This document shows positions 1 through 8,294 of a stretch of DNA of 64,000 nt, one piece after another (within the stretch, counting starts at the first letter, position 1; the number at the start of each line of letters is the position of its first letter). Source of the stretch: an uncultured Cetobacterium sp. (GTDB lineage: Bacteria; Fusobacteriota; Fusobacteriia; Fusobacteriales; Fusobacteriaceae); the NCBI RefSeq assembly GCF_945952365.1, contig NZ_CAMFHX010000003.1:1-64000 (forward strand). The letters are read 5' to 3'. Position numbers and translations under genes: made by a program. The notes beneath the pieces were generated by a model. That model searched no databases. It was given only the letters and a program-made list of their open reading frames with translations, and was not told the origin of the DNA.

Positions 1-74
1 TTATACCTCAAAGGATTGGAGTAGTTTCAATAAATTTTAAGTTAACAGAAACTTATAAAATATGAGGAGGAGTT

Positions 75-491
75 ATGAATATAGAAATTTTATCTAATAA
101 CAAGGTTTTAGTTAAATTTGAAGATAATACAGTTTTTTATGAAGGGGCTTTAATTGAAGTTAGTGATAGAGTTATAAAAGTAAGAAAAAGTAAATTAGAT
201 TGGTGTAATCCACATATAAGCTATTTGGAAAATAATTCTAAAAAAAATGAGATTATTTATCGAAAAGCAATAGAAAAAGATTTAGATAAAATAAATATTT
301 TAAACTTACATAGATATTTTGACAAAAAAATTGAGGAAGAGGTAGTTTTAGAAAAAATTGATTCGATAGATAACTTAGTTGTGGCTGAAGATAAAGAGAT
401 TGGATTGATTGTTGGGTTTAAAAATAACTTAAAAAAAGAAAAATTTATTATTCATACATATAGAGGTTTAAATATAGAAAAAGCTTTATAA
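75..491 (+). CDS. hypothetical protein, 138 aa
   Basis: I do not recognise this protein. It is a soluble, charged, Lys/Glu-rich 138-residue sequence with no signal peptide, no membrane segment and one cysteine. Residues 1-40 look like alternating beta strands and the middle is probably helical. The ATG sits behind a strong GAGGAGG at 62-69, which fixes the start. A lipoprotein gene follows 25 nt downstream on the same strand, so the two may be co-transcribed; the upstream part of any operon lies outside the window. No function is assigned. Confidence 0.6.
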   Translation: MNIEILSNNKVLVKFEDNTVFYEGALIEVSDRVIKVRKSKLDWCNPHISYLENNSKKNEIIYRKAIEKDLDKINILNLHRYFDKKIEEEVVLEKIDSIDNLVVAEDKEIGLIVGFKNNLKKEKFIIHTYRGLNIEKAL

Positions 492-516
492 AATAGGAGA
501 TATAAGAGGTGAGTTT

Positions 517-1140
517 ATGAAAAAAATATGGATATTTATTTTATTAATCCTTAATTTTTATGGTTGTGGAAGGTCAATACCTCGTTTGAAAACAGATAAA
601 TATATGGATGTAAATGAGGTTCTTCAAACTGGTCAAAATAGAACGGTTTGGGTTTCATCAGCTAAATCATCGGGAAGTTATGCTGGGCAATTCGATAATA
701 TTTTTGGAGAGGATTTTTTAAAAGTTATTATTCAGGATGAGTTATATAAAAGTGGATTTAACGTTGTGGAAAGGGCTGAGTTAGGAGATATTATGGAAGA
801 GCATATATTTTCTAAAACAATGACCTCAAACCCATTAATACCAAATATGATTTCTGCAAATTATACATTATCTATGAAGTTAATTAACATTCAGACATCA
901 ACAAGTGGAATTTTTCTTCCGCTTATTTATATGGATACAAATGATGAGATAGAATCATCTGTTGAAATAAAATTAATTGATAATACAACTGGAGTTGTAA
1001 AAACAAGAAGTGGTCACGCTGTAGTTGTTTTAAATAGTCGAAATATATTACTTTTCTTTGGTGATATAAGTTCAAATGGCAGTAATGGAGTTGAATTTTC
1101 TATAAGAAGTGCTATCAGAGATGCTTTAAGCAAGTTTTAG
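517..1140 (+). CDS. CsgG/HfaB-like outer-membrane lipoprotein
   Basis: The 207-residue product starts with a short hydrophobic signal ending in a lipobox (NFYGC, Cys17), so it should be lipidated and exported. The mature part resembles the CsgG/HfaB family: a stretch reading RTVWVSSAKSSG, then FLKVIIQDELYKSGFNVVERAELGDIM-type sequence as in CsgG-like proteins that compute an age- and NVVER-like core, and a C-terminal GVEFSIRSAIRDAL segment. CsgG proteins form secretion pores for curli-type subunits; here the family call is by eye. The next gene, 9 nt downstream, encodes a small exported protein and may be its partner. SD GAGGTGAG precedes the ATG. Confidence 0.6.
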   Translation: MKKIWIFILLILNFYGCGRSIPRLKTDKYMDVNEVLQTGQNRTVWVSSAKSSGSYAGQFDNIFGEDFLKVIIQDELYKSGFNVVERAELGDIMEEHIFSKTMTSNPLIPNMISANYTLSMKLINIQTSTSGIFLPLIYMDTNDEIESSVEIKLIDNTTGVVKTRSGHAVVVLNSRNILLFFGDISSNGSNGVEFSIRSAIRDALSKF

Positions 1141-1149
1141 GAGGAAAAT

Positions 1150-1524
1150 ATGAAAAAGTTTATAATTTTATTAACAATACTAGCACCAATTTTATATGGA
1201 AAAGAACTGGTTTATATTGATTTTCCTGAAACTATTAATTCGTATAATATAATAGATGGGTATAATAAGTGGAAAGATGAAGTTTTAGAGTTGAGCTTAA
1301 ATGAGAAATTAAGACAGCTTGAAAGATTACGCTATGAAGGTGAAATTCAAAAAGAAGAACTTAGATTTCTTTATAGAGAAGCCGAATATAGAATTATTAC
1401 TGAAAGAGAACAACTAAAAAACGATTTGGTTAGAGGTAAGATATATTATTACTATTATAAGCATCATAGAAAATATTATTATTATGATTTTAATTACAAC
1501 ATAATCTATTTAAAGGGATTTTAA
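1150..1524 (+). CDS. small exported protein, Tyr-rich C-terminus
   Basis: A 124-residue protein with a clear signal peptide (residues 1-17, MKKFIILLTILAPILYG) and a charged helical middle (about 45-95) that could form a coiled coil. The C-terminus is strikingly rich in tyrosine with a few His/Lys/Arg (KIYYYYYKHHRKYYYY region). I do not recognise the family. It follows the CsgG-like lipoprotein by 9 nt with AGGAGG at 1139-1145, so the two are probably one operon and the product probably acts in the envelope, perhaps as the lipoprotein's partner (inference). Confidence 0.55.
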   Translation: MKKFIILLTILAPILYGKELVYIDFPETINSYNIIDGYNKWKDEVLELSLNEKLRQLERLRYEGEIQKEELRFLYREAEYRIITEREQLKNDLVRGKIYYYYYKHHRKYYYYDFNYNIIYLKGF

Positions 1525-1532
1525 AGACGAGT

Positions 1533-1564
1533 AAAAGTCACGCTATTATTATAAGGTGACTTTT
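1533..1564. terminator. bidirectional intrinsic terminator
   Basis: Nine-base stem AAAAGTCAC/GTGACTTTT with a 14-nt loop. It has A/T tails on both sides and lies between the convergent exported-protein gene and the cas6 operon, so it can serve both. Confidence 0.8.
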
Positions 1565-1569
1565 AATGG

Positions 1570-2307
1570 TTATAGATTTATTTGGCCCATTCCATACTCT
1601 GTAAACTCTCCAACACCTGTGAAATATGAAAAATAAAAAAGATAGTTTATATATTTTTTTAAGCTATTATCAATTGAAGAAAGATCAAATTCAACTTCTC
1701 CTAAAAAACCTTTATATTGTTGATTTTTAATATTTAATTTCTTAATTTTTACATCTTGATATTTAATTTTTATATTTTTAAAAATATATTTTGGGATATT
1801 TAATACCTCTTTTTTTATATTTTCATCTGGGAAAGTTTGAAGAAATTTTTTTGAGATTTTTAATAGATAGAGATAAGGATTAGGTTCTGAATAATATTCA
1901 TCACCAAATCTGAAAATTGTAGGAGATAGAAATTTAATACTTATAGTATCTTTGATTTCTAGAGTTAAGAATCTCTGTAAATCTATATTTTTTGTATAGA
2001 TATTTTTTTTATCATTTAAGATAATCTCTTCAAATATTATTTTTTGATTTTGAAACTCAATCTCTTCACCAAAAACTTGAGCTTTAATAAGGTATCTAGT
2101 AATTTTTTGCTTAGATTCTGGTGTTAAAGAACTCACTCTTATAAAATAACTTTTATTCAAAGAAAATTCTTTATCTTTTGTTAGAATATTTGATATCACG
2201 ATATCTTTTAAATTATTAAAGATATATTTTTCTTTAAAACGTTCAATTTTTTGGTTATCTTTATTTAAATGTATAACTTTAAATTTGACTAAAAAACTAA
2301 AAAACAC
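1570..2307 (-). CDS. cas6: Cas6-family CRISPR RNA endonuclease
   Basis: A 245-residue RAMP-superfamily protein. The C-terminal glycine-rich loop (GVGEFTEYGMGQI, residues about 231-243) preceded by a hydrophobic FYFSYFTG strand is the Cas6 signature. The middle has FLSPTIFRFGDEYY, as in Cas6 proteins that process pre-crRNA inside repeats. The start is GTG at 2307, whose G is shared with the TAG stop of the upstream Cas6b-like gene (TAGTG), so translation is coupled. Catalytic residues of Cas6 vary and I cannot fix them here. With the two other Cas6-type genes in the window it probably serves one of the two repeat classes. Confidence 0.85.
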   Translation of the reverse strand: MFFSFLVKFKVIHLNKDNQKIERFKEKYIFNNLKDIVISNILTKDKEFSLNKSYFIRVSSLTPESKQKITRYLIKAQVFGEEIEFQNQKIIFEEIILNDKKNIYTKNIDLQRFLTLEIKDTISIKFLSPTIFRFGDEYYSEPNPYLYLLKISKKFLQTFPDENIKKEVLNIPKYIFKNIKIKYQDVKIKKLNIKNQQYKGFLGEVEFDLSSIDNSLKKYINYLFYFSYFTGVGEFTEYGMGQINL

Positions 2308-2948
2308 TAAAACACCTCTTTTATAGTTCCATAACCTATACTTTTTCTTTTTCCAAGACCGATATAACTTGGTAGTTTTACATTTGTAGTAAACTCGCCA
2401 ACAAAACCTAGAACTTTAGTATCTTTTTGAACTATTAACATCTCTTTAAAATCTCCGCTAACCTCGATTTTTTTATCAGCCCATATTCTATTTAATTTAA
2501 AAAATTCAATGATATTATTTCTTAATTGAGCATTTAGATCAAAATCATCATTTTTATATTTTTTATAATTTTCTTGATTTAAAGCAAACCAAGGAGATAT
2601 GAAGTTATATTTATAGGATTTCTCAGAGTCTATTGATAAAGTGTAGTTTTTAAGAGTGATTTCGCTATCCACTAAAATATTTTTTCCATTAATATCAATA
2701 TCTCTAATTTTTTCATAAGTTTGAATTAACGATTCAGCACCATCTTCTATTCCAACTATAGATAAAATCCCATCTAAAACTTTATAATAAATTTTTGATG
2801 ACTGATAATTAAATGTAAAGGTGTCTACATGGTTATGAAAAAGTATATTTTCTTGAAAAGTTCTTCCCATAAATCCTCTTAATTTTTCAGCATCTCTATT
2901 ATTAAATTTTAAATTTGTATTTAATTTAACTATTGCTAATTTGCTCAT
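2307..2948 (-). CDS. cas6b: Cas6b-like CRISPR RNA endonuclease
   Basis: The 213-residue product has the look of the Cas6b family: an N-terminal FNNRDAEKLRGFMG segment, HNHVDTFTFNY at about 38-48 followed by IYYKVLDGILSIVGIEDGAESL, and a C-terminal glycine-rich loop (GLGKRKSIGYGTI). Histidines in the HNH stretch are candidates for catalysis, as Cas6 enzymes often use His for metal-independent RNA cleavage. The SD is GGAGGGG before ATG. It is the first gene of a two-gene operon with the second cas6, 1-nt overlap. I see no two-box promoter here; an ordinary AT-rich upstream region holds TATAAT-like hexamers at 2967-2983. Confidence 0.75.
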   Translation of the reverse strand: MSKLAIVKLNTNLKFNNRDAEKLRGFMGRTFQENILFHNHVDTFTFNYQSSKIYYKVLDGILSIVGIEDGAESLIQTYEKIRDIDINGKNILVDSEITLKNYTLSIDSEKSYKYNFISPWFALNQENYKKYKNDDFDLNAQLRNNIIEFFKLNRIWADKKIEVSGDFKEMLIVQKDTKVLGFVGEFTTNVKLPSYIGLGKRKSIGYGTIKEVF

Positions 2949-3048
2949 TTTCCCCTCCGATTTTTTATTATAGTATTATTATACATTTTTAAAAGAAAAA
3001 AATAAAGAGAGTAACAATTTTTGATTGTTCTCTCTATCTAATTATTTC

Positions 3049-3858
3049 TTATTTCTGACAGCAACTACAAGGTTTAAATCCTGTTCTTTTTAGTATATCA
3101 ACATTACAACCATTATTTTCATTTACATAGATTGTAAGTAATGAATCAATTATTTTCATTTTTAAATCGTGAATTTTTATCAATAAGTTTTTATATTTTT
3201 TTATTAGGGAACTTTTTATATCTTTGTTATCCATTTTAGCTACACTTGAAAATTTTAAACATTCTATGAATACTTTTAGATCTTCTTTTTCAACCTTTGT
3301 TAAACTTAATCTTTTAATCTCATTTCTTAATTCCTCTATATTATCTATTAGAATCTCTTTAGAACCTGAATTTTTATATTCTTTATAAATTGGAAAGTCA
3401 ATATTATTGCCCCATTTTTTTAAATGTATTAAATCAAATGTTTGATGATTTGTAAAGTATAAGTTTTCATTTTGTATTAACCACTCTTTATAGTTATCTA
3501 GTATCTCTTGAGGAATATTTCTATCTATCATAAAATTTTTATAATCATTTTTTAGATTTTTACACTCTAAGTTTTTATGATATGCAGGTGAAGAGTTATA
3601 TAGTTTATAAGGATCTTCTAAATTGATTCTTAATATATGTTTATTTAAAGTTAATTCATTTTTTTTATAAAACTCCTCGTAATTGAGGATAAAATTTTTA
3701 TTAAGAAGTATTTGATTCTTTTCTTGAGAAGAGAAAATTACGCTTTTATCTAAACCGTTACCAATTTCAGTTATTATGAAGTTATATTTTTCGCTATATC
3801 CTCTAAAATTTTCTAATATTCTTTTGAAATTACTATTTGTTAAATATACAGTTTCCAT
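3049..3858 (-). CDS. unknown CRISPR-linked protein with C-terminal CSCC
   Basis: I do not recognise this 269-residue protein. It is soluble and largely helical, especially in the last 100 residues. A short motif (AYHKNLECKNLKNDYKNFMI, about residues 90-110) contains His and Cys, and the last residues read GFKPCSCCQK, so a metal site is possible. Expression starts from a two-box promoter (3901-3943) that lies inside the leader inverted repeat of CRISPR array 1, exactly mirroring the promoter of the membrane-protein gene at 9171. That placement makes it a likely CRISPR accessory gene (inference). AAGGAG precedes the ATG. Confidence 0.55.
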   Translation of the reverse strand: METVYLTNSNFKRILENFRGYSEKYNFIITEIGNGLDKSVIFSSQEKNQILLNKNFILNYEEFYKKNELTLNKHILRINLEDPYKLYNSSPAYHKNLECKNLKNDYKNFMIDRNIPQEILDNYKEWLIQNENLYFTNHQTFDLIHLKKWGNNIDFPIYKEYKNSGSKEILIDNIEELRNEIKRLSLTKVEKEDLKVFIECLKFSSVAKMDNKDIKSSLIKKYKNLLIKIHDLKMKIIDSLLTIYVNENNGCNVDILKRTGFKPCSCCQK

Positions 3859-3900
3859 AAATCTATTCTCCTTTTAGATATTAATTTTCCTTATAGTTTA

Positions 3901-3943
3901 ATAATATCATCTACCTCTTACAATTCTTTTATAATTTTTACAA
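3901..3943 (-). promoter_or_regulatory. two-box promoter of the 3858 gene
   Basis: Read on the minus strand: TTGTAA (3943-3938), 14 nt, TTGTAAGA (box 3923-3918), 11 nt, TATTAT as -10 (3906-3901). No -35 hexamer at the usual distance. It is nearly identical to the promoter at 9100-9142, since both lie in the two copies of one inverted repeat. Confidence 0.75.
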
Positions 3944-4187
3944 TTTTTCCTCAAACTAATAAAAATATGATATAATATCTATATATAGAAATAATTGCTC
4001 CTACAAAGAGAACACTTTTAAATCAATTAATACGCTCTCTAATAGAGTACTACAAAAACTTAAAATTACAAAAAAGTTAAAATAAATGGAAAAAACAACT
4101 CTTTTTTTAGCTAAAAATACCCTATTTTAACTTTACAATTTATATGCTATAATACTCTTGTAGAGAAGAATTGGAGTCAATTTACGG
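3901..4187. repeat. left copy of CRISPR leader inverted repeat (leader of array 1)
   Basis: This 287-nt stretch is repeated in reverse complement at 8856-9142, also 287 nt, with scattered substitutions. It holds the leader of array 1, including an extended -10 TATATGCTATAAT ending at 4153 that should start the pre-crRNA, a TTTTTTTAGCTAAAAA palindromic stretch, and at its outer end the outward two-box promoter. The stretch has no gene; it ends directly at the first repeat with sequence GTCAATTTACGG. Confidence 0.85.
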
Positions 4188-4879
4188 GTTAAACACTATA
4201 TCCATATAAAATAAGGATTGTGACGTTGATATCATTTTTAGTTATAAAGTAGGAGGAGGTTAAACACTATATCCATATAAAATAAGGATTGTGACTATAA
4301 GGATAATAATTTATTTTATGATTTAGTTCTGTGTTAAACACTATATCCATATAAAATAAGGATTGTGACCAAAATAAAAAAAGATTTATACAAAATTATA
4401 ATGAGTGTTAAACACTATATCCATATAAAATAAGGATTGTGACGGATATCCACTCTTTAATTTTAAGAGATGGAAGTGTTAAACACTATATCCATATAAA
4501 ATAAGGATTGTGACGCAGGTATTTTACCCATATCAGAAGTTGCTCTCCGTTAAACACTATATCCATATAAAATAAGGATTGTGACCAGTAGTAGTAGATG
4601 ATCTCTTAGCATTGTTCTTGTTAAACACTATATCCATATAAAATAAGGATTGTGACGCTAAAGAGATATTATCTCTCACTAATAGGTCACACCACAGTTA
4701 AACACTATATCCATATAAAATAAGGATTGTGACTTTCTTCTAACCTTTGCCCGTAAATCCCGTTGAACGTTAAACACTATATCCATATAAAATAAGGATT
4801 GTGACTTAAATCAATTGCATTGCTAGGTTGGAAATCATGCTCGTTAAACACTATGTCCATATAAAACAAGGATTATAAT
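4188..4879 (+). CRISPR. CRISPR array 1, 10 repeats, 9 spacers
   Basis: Ten 37-nt repeats start at 4188, 4259, 4333, 4407, 4478, 4549, 4620, 4697, 4769 and 4843; each begins GTTAAACACTATATCC and ends AAGGATTGTGAC, with a weak ATCC/GGAT stem. Spacers are 34-40 nt. The last repeat is degenerate (two internal changes and the final GTGAC replaced by ATAAT), which marks the old, leader-distal end; the leader is at the left, so transcription is rightward. A CCCAC/GTGGG terminator follows at once. The repeat is identical to that of array 2 and differs from array 3. Confidence 0.98.
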
Positions 4880-4880
4880 T

Positions 4881-4902
4881 CCCACATTTTGTGGGTTTTT
4901 TT
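4881..4902 (+). terminator. terminator of CRISPR array 1
   Basis: CCCAC-ATTTT-GTGGG hairpin followed by seven T, directly after the degenerate last repeat. It separates pre-crRNA from the cas1 operon. Confidence 0.8.
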
Positions 4903-4907
4903 ATTTT

Positions 4908-4950
4908 TTGTAATTTTTATCATTTTTTTGTAAGATACATACTATAGAAT
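4908..4950 (+). promoter_or_regulatory. two-box promoter of cas1-cas2-cas2-helicase operon
   Basis: TTGTAA 4908-4913, 14 nt, TTGTAAGA with box at 4928-4933, 11 nt, TAGAAT -10 at 4945-4950. The start codon of cas1 is 27 nt further on. Confidence 0.75.
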
Positions 4951-4977
4951 AAAACTATATTTATTGGAGGTGATAGT

Positions 4978-5949
4978 GTGGATATTTATCTTACAGAATT
5001 TGGTAGTAAATTAAAAAAATCAGGAGAAGCGTTTTGTGTAATTAACTCTAAGGGTGAGCATTTTTTTTCAATTAATCAGGTAGAGTGCTTTATCATAGAA
5101 GATAAGATATCTGTTACATCAGATGCTTTACAATTGGCTATAAATAATGATATTCCAATTATTTTATCCGACAAATTAGGAAATGTTATTGGGAAAGTAT
5201 GGCAGTATAAATTTGGATCTAATGCAAAAATAAGAAAAAAACAATTGGAATTTTTTGATACTGAGATAGGAAGTGAATTAGGAAAAGAGTGGATTATTAA
5301 GAAGTTGAAAAATCAAATTCAACATCTTGAAAAGCTTTCATCTCGGAGAAAAATAACAACTTACGCAGAAGATATAGCTAAAATGAATCAGCTTATGGAT
5401 AAACTATCAACTTTAAATGGAACACCTTCTGAAATAAGGCAAAGCTTAATGGGATATGAAGGAAATATCTCTAAAATATATTTTAGATGCATTTCTGATT
5501 TATTGCCTGAAAAATGGAAATTTAAGCAAAGAGAGCATCAAGGAGCTAAAACTCCATACAATATAGTTTTAAACTATCTATATGGAATTTTATATTCAAA
5601 AGTTGAACATGCACTTATTGTTGCTGGATTAGATCCATTTATTGGAATTTTTCATACAGATAATTATAATAAGCCATCTTTATTATTTGATTTTATAGAA
5701 CAATTTAGATTCTTAGCTTTAGAACAAGCCGTAACTTTATTTACAAAAGGGACTATTCAACAAAATTTTTTCTTAGAAAAAGAAGATAAATCTATAGTTT
5801 TAGAAGCAACAAAAAAACGTATTATAGTTCAAGAATTTTATAAAACTCTAGAAAGGAGTGGGAGTTTATCAAACAAAAAAAATTATACTCATAAAAGTTT
5901 GATAAAATTAGAAGCTAGAAATTTAGCTGTATCCCTTATGAATTTATGA
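4978..5949 (+). CDS. cas1: Cas1 integrase (array 1/2 module)
   Basis: A 323-residue Cas1, the metal-dependent integrase that inserts new spacers with Cas2. The N-terminal beta domain is followed by the helical catalytic domain with the three expected ligands: Glu in GYEGN (about 160), His in GIFHTDN (about 226) and acid in FDFIE (about 240). The GTG start is set by GGAGGTGATA. The stop overlaps the next cas2 by 4 nt (ATGA). Length and motifs are normal. It sits midway between two inward-facing arrays with identical repeats and should feed both. It is clearly different in sequence from the second, RT-linked Cas1 at 24072. Confidence 0.97.
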   Translation: MDIYLTEFGSKLKKSGEAFCVINSKGEHFFSINQVECFIIEDKISVTSDALQLAINNDIPIILSDKLGNVIGKVWQYKFGSNAKIRKKQLEFFDTEIGSELGKEWIIKKLKNQIQHLEKLSSRRKITTYAEDIAKMNQLMDKLSTLNGTPSEIRQSLMGYEGNISKIYFRCISDLLPEKWKFKQREHQGAKTPYNIVLNYLYGILYSKVEHALIVAGLDPFIGIFHTDNYNKPSLLFDFIEQFRFLALEQAVTLFTKGTIQQNFFLEKEDKSIVLEATKKRIIVQEFYKTLERSGSLSNKKNYTHKSLIKLEARNLAVSLMNL

Positions 5950-6233
5950 TATATATTGTTAGTTATGACATTTCAAATAATAATAATAGATCTGGTTTAA
6001 ATAAGTTTTTGAAAGAATCTGGTTTGTTACCTATACAAAAATCTGTTTTTTTTGGAGAGTTATCTCCAAAAGGAAGGGAAAGACTTATAAAAGAAAGTAA
6101 AAATTTTTTTAATAATAAAAAAGATAGTTTACTATTTATCAATTTATCTTTTGAAGATTTTTCAAATTTTAAAAGATTTGGAATTAATAAAGACTTGAAT
6201 GAATTAAAAAAAGAGGAGGTTGAATTTTTATAA
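5946..6233 (+). CDS. cas2: Cas2, first of two tandem copies
   Basis: A 95-residue Cas2 with the ferredoxin-like fold signature: IYIVSYDIS at residues 2-10 (Asp8), PIQKSVFFGEL at about 29-39, and a C-terminal strand. Cas2 dimers bridge two Cas1 dimers in the spacer-integration complex. The ATG overlaps the cas1 stop (ATGA), so the two are translationally coupled. Unusually, a second cas2 follows directly and overlaps its end. Confidence 0.93.
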   Translation: MIYIVSYDISNNNNRSGLNKFLKESGLLPIQKSVFFGELSPKGRERLIKESKNFFNNKKDSLLFINLSFEDFSNFKRFGINKDLNELKKEEVEFL

Positions 6234-6514
6234 AATTTTTTATAATGTATGATATTACTGATAATAATGTTAGAAATAGATTTATTAAACTTTTAAGAAA
6301 TTTAGGGTGTTTAAGAGTTCAGAAGTCCGTTTTTTTAGGTGATATTTCTGAACCTGTTCTTGAAACAATTGAATCGAAAGTTTTAAATATCATAAACACA
6401 ACAAGTGATTCAGTATATATATTTCCTATTTGTCAAAGGGAATATAGAAATTCTATATTTATAGACAAAAGACAGGTTCAAAATATTTTAGATATGAGTG
6501 CAATTATTCTTTGA
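6230..6514 (+). CDS. cas2: Cas2, second tandem copy, non-ATG start proposed
   Basis: A second Cas2: FFIMYDITDN with the conserved Asp, RNRFIKLLRNLGCLRVQKS-type helix, then KSVFLGDI. The first ATG (6245) lies 25 nt past the only SD (AGGAGG, 6214-6219) and would cut off half of the first beta strand. Starting at ATA 6230 (10 nt from the SD) gives the normal Cas2 layout with Asp at position 8 and 94 residues; ATT 6224 is the alternative. The frame is open from 6224. Two different Cas2 genes in one operon suggest a heterodimer or one copy with a separate role. Confidence 0.85.
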   Translation: MKFFIMYDITDNNVRNRFIKLLRNLGCLRVQKSVFLGDISEPVLETIESKVLNIINTTSDSVYIFPICQREYRNSIFIDKRQVQNILDMSAIIL

Positions 6515-6525
6515 AAGGAGCTAAG

Positions 6526-8250
6526 ATGTCACTAGAAATTATCAATGATAAAGATATAAAACTTGAAGTTTTTCAATTGGAATTTCAAAATAAAATTAAA
6601 AATTTCTATGAAAATGAGAATGCTATACTTTATGTAAAACCTCAAATTAGAGATTTTAACTTAGATTTTTTATTGATTGATTTTTTGAGAGGAGTTTTCA
6701 TATTTAAAGTTATAGATTGGAAACAGGAAGAGATTGAATATATGAACTCTGTAGTAGGTGAAGTTCGAAAAAAAGGTGTTAAAAATCCATTTTTTCAAGT
6801 TAAACAAAATTACAATTATTTTAAAGGGCTTTTTGAAAACCAAGACTTTCTTTTAAATGATAGTGGAGAACTTAAATTTAATTTTAGAACTTTTGTTGTT
6901 TTTACTGAAATGAAGTCAAATCATATTAAAAATTTTAAATATAAATTCAGTGATACATATAAAGAATACATAGCCAAAGAAAATCTAGGAATGCTTGATT
7001 TAAATTATTTTTTATCTTCAACGAAAGAAACATTGAGTGATAAAGTAGTAAATTGTATAAGAGGTTGTATTTATCCAGAAATTCTTATTACAGATATCGA
7101 AAAAAAGGATGAGTTTTTAAATGAAGATTTAGTAGATGAAACAATAAAAGTTTTAGATACTAATCAAGAAAGATTAGCCAAAAATTTAGAGAATGGATTT
7201 CAACTGATTACAGGTGTTCCTGGAAGTGGTAAAACAGTAGTATTAATGTCTAGAGCTATTCATTTGGCGAAAGCTCGTCCTAATTGGAAAATAAAAATTT
7301 TAACATATAACCGAACTTTAAAGTCTAGAATTGAGAGTAAAATAAATGATATTAAACCAATCTTAGAGTTTGAAGGCATAAGTTTAAATAATTTAACGGT
7401 AGATACGTTTCATACTTTAGCCTTAGATATTGCTGGAGTAAACGCTGAAAATTTTAATAATAGTCAATTTTGGAAAAGTGAGCTACCTAAATTAGCTCTT
7501 TCAAAAGCAGTTCCAGCTTATGACGCTATATTAATTGATGAATATCAAGACTTTGAAGAGGAGTGGATTAAAGTTTGTATTAACTCTTTAAAAGTGATTG
7601 ATAATCAAAATCAAAAAAATCTACTCCTTGTAGGTGATCCTTTACAGGCTATTTATAATAATCAAGAGATCTGTTTTAGTTCATTAGAACTATCACCCAT
7701 TGATAAAAAACTTTCCCTTAACTTTTCTTATAGAACAGGAAAAAAACAGATGCTACTAGCTTCTAATCTAATTCTAGATGATGATAATGGAGAGCCGATT
7801 AGTAAATTTTCTGAGTTAGAAAATATAAAACTTCAGACAAATCACAATAGTGAAGTTTATTTTATAGAGCGTGGATATACAGAGATTTTTGATATATTAA
7901 CTTTTTTGTTAATTAAAGAAAAAATTAATCCTGAAGATCTAATGATCTTAGTTCCTACAAATAAAAGTAAAGAGGATTTTTATCGATTATTACCAAGTAA
8001 TTTAACTTCATTTTTAACTTTTTCAAAAGATTTTTCAGAAACTCATGGAGTTGTAACTACATACTATTCAGCAAAAGGTTTAGAGGCTAAAATTTGTATC
8101 CTCATAGAATTTGAAAAAATTAGGAATAAAAAAATAGCCTATGTCGCATTGACAAGGGCTTCAGAAGAAACTTATATTTATTGTAAAGATAAATTTAGTA
8201 ATCAAAATATAATAAAAATAGAAAATTTCTTAAAAAATATGAATGCTTAA
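6526..8250 (+). CDS. NERD-like domain plus UvrD/Rep-type helicase
   Basis: A 574-residue protein. The first 100 residues resemble a NERD nuclease-like domain, but the usual catalytic E-x-K of this fold reads GVFIFKVIDW, so the acidic residue and lysine seem lost and nuclease activity is doubtful. Residues about 210 onward are a superfamily 1 helicase: Walker A GVPGSGKT, DEYQDFEEEW (Walker B), LVGDPLQAIY, SYRTGKKQ, a YYSAKGLEA motif and YVALTRA. SF1 DNA helicase with ATPase activity is the expected chemistry. The ATG at 6526 follows AAAGGAG. As the last gene of the cas1-cas2-cas2 operon it may process DNA ends for spacer capture, in place of Cas4 (inference). Confidence 0.85.
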   Translation: MSLEIINDKDIKLEVFQLEFQNKIKNFYENENAILYVKPQIRDFNLDFLLIDFLRGVFIFKVIDWKQEEIEYMNSVVGEVRKKGVKNPFFQVKQNYNYFKGLFENQDFLLNDSGELKFNFRTFVVFTEMKSNHIKNFKYKFSDTYKEYIAKENLGMLDLNYFLSSTKETLSDKVVNCIRGCIYPEILITDIEKKDEFLNEDLVDETIKVLDTNQERLAKNLENGFQLITGVPGSGKTVVLMSRAIHLAKARPNWKIKILTYNRTLKSRIESKINDIKPILEFEGISLNNLTVDTFHTLALDIAGVNAENFNNSQFWKSELPKLALSKAVPAYDAILIDEYQDFEEEWIKVCINSLKVIDNQNQKNLLLVGDPLQAIYNNQEICFSSLELSPIDKKLSLNFSYRTGKKQMLLASNLILDDDNGEPISKFSELENIKLQTNHNSEVYFIERGYTEIFDILTFLLIKEKINPEDLMILVPTNKSKEDFYRLLPSNLTSFLTFSKDFSETHGVVTTYYSAKGLEAKICILIEFEKIRNKKIAYVALTRASEETYIYCKDKFSNQNIIKIENFLKNMNA

Positions 8251-8258
8251 ATCGATTT

Positions 8259-8290
8259 AGAACTCTTGAATTTTCAGGAGTTCTTTTTTA
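8259..8290 (+). terminator. terminator of the cas1 operon
   Basis: AGAACTC/GAGTTCT stem (with an inner TGAA/TTCA pairing) followed by TTTTTT, ending directly against the degenerate last repeat of array 2. Confidence 0.8.
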
Positions 8291-8294
8291 GTCA

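Noticed and set aside
4908-4950. TTGTAA as an ordinary -35
   Set aside because: The gap to the -10 is 11 nt in all copies, while sigma-70 needs about 17; a sigma-54 GG/GC pattern is also absent.
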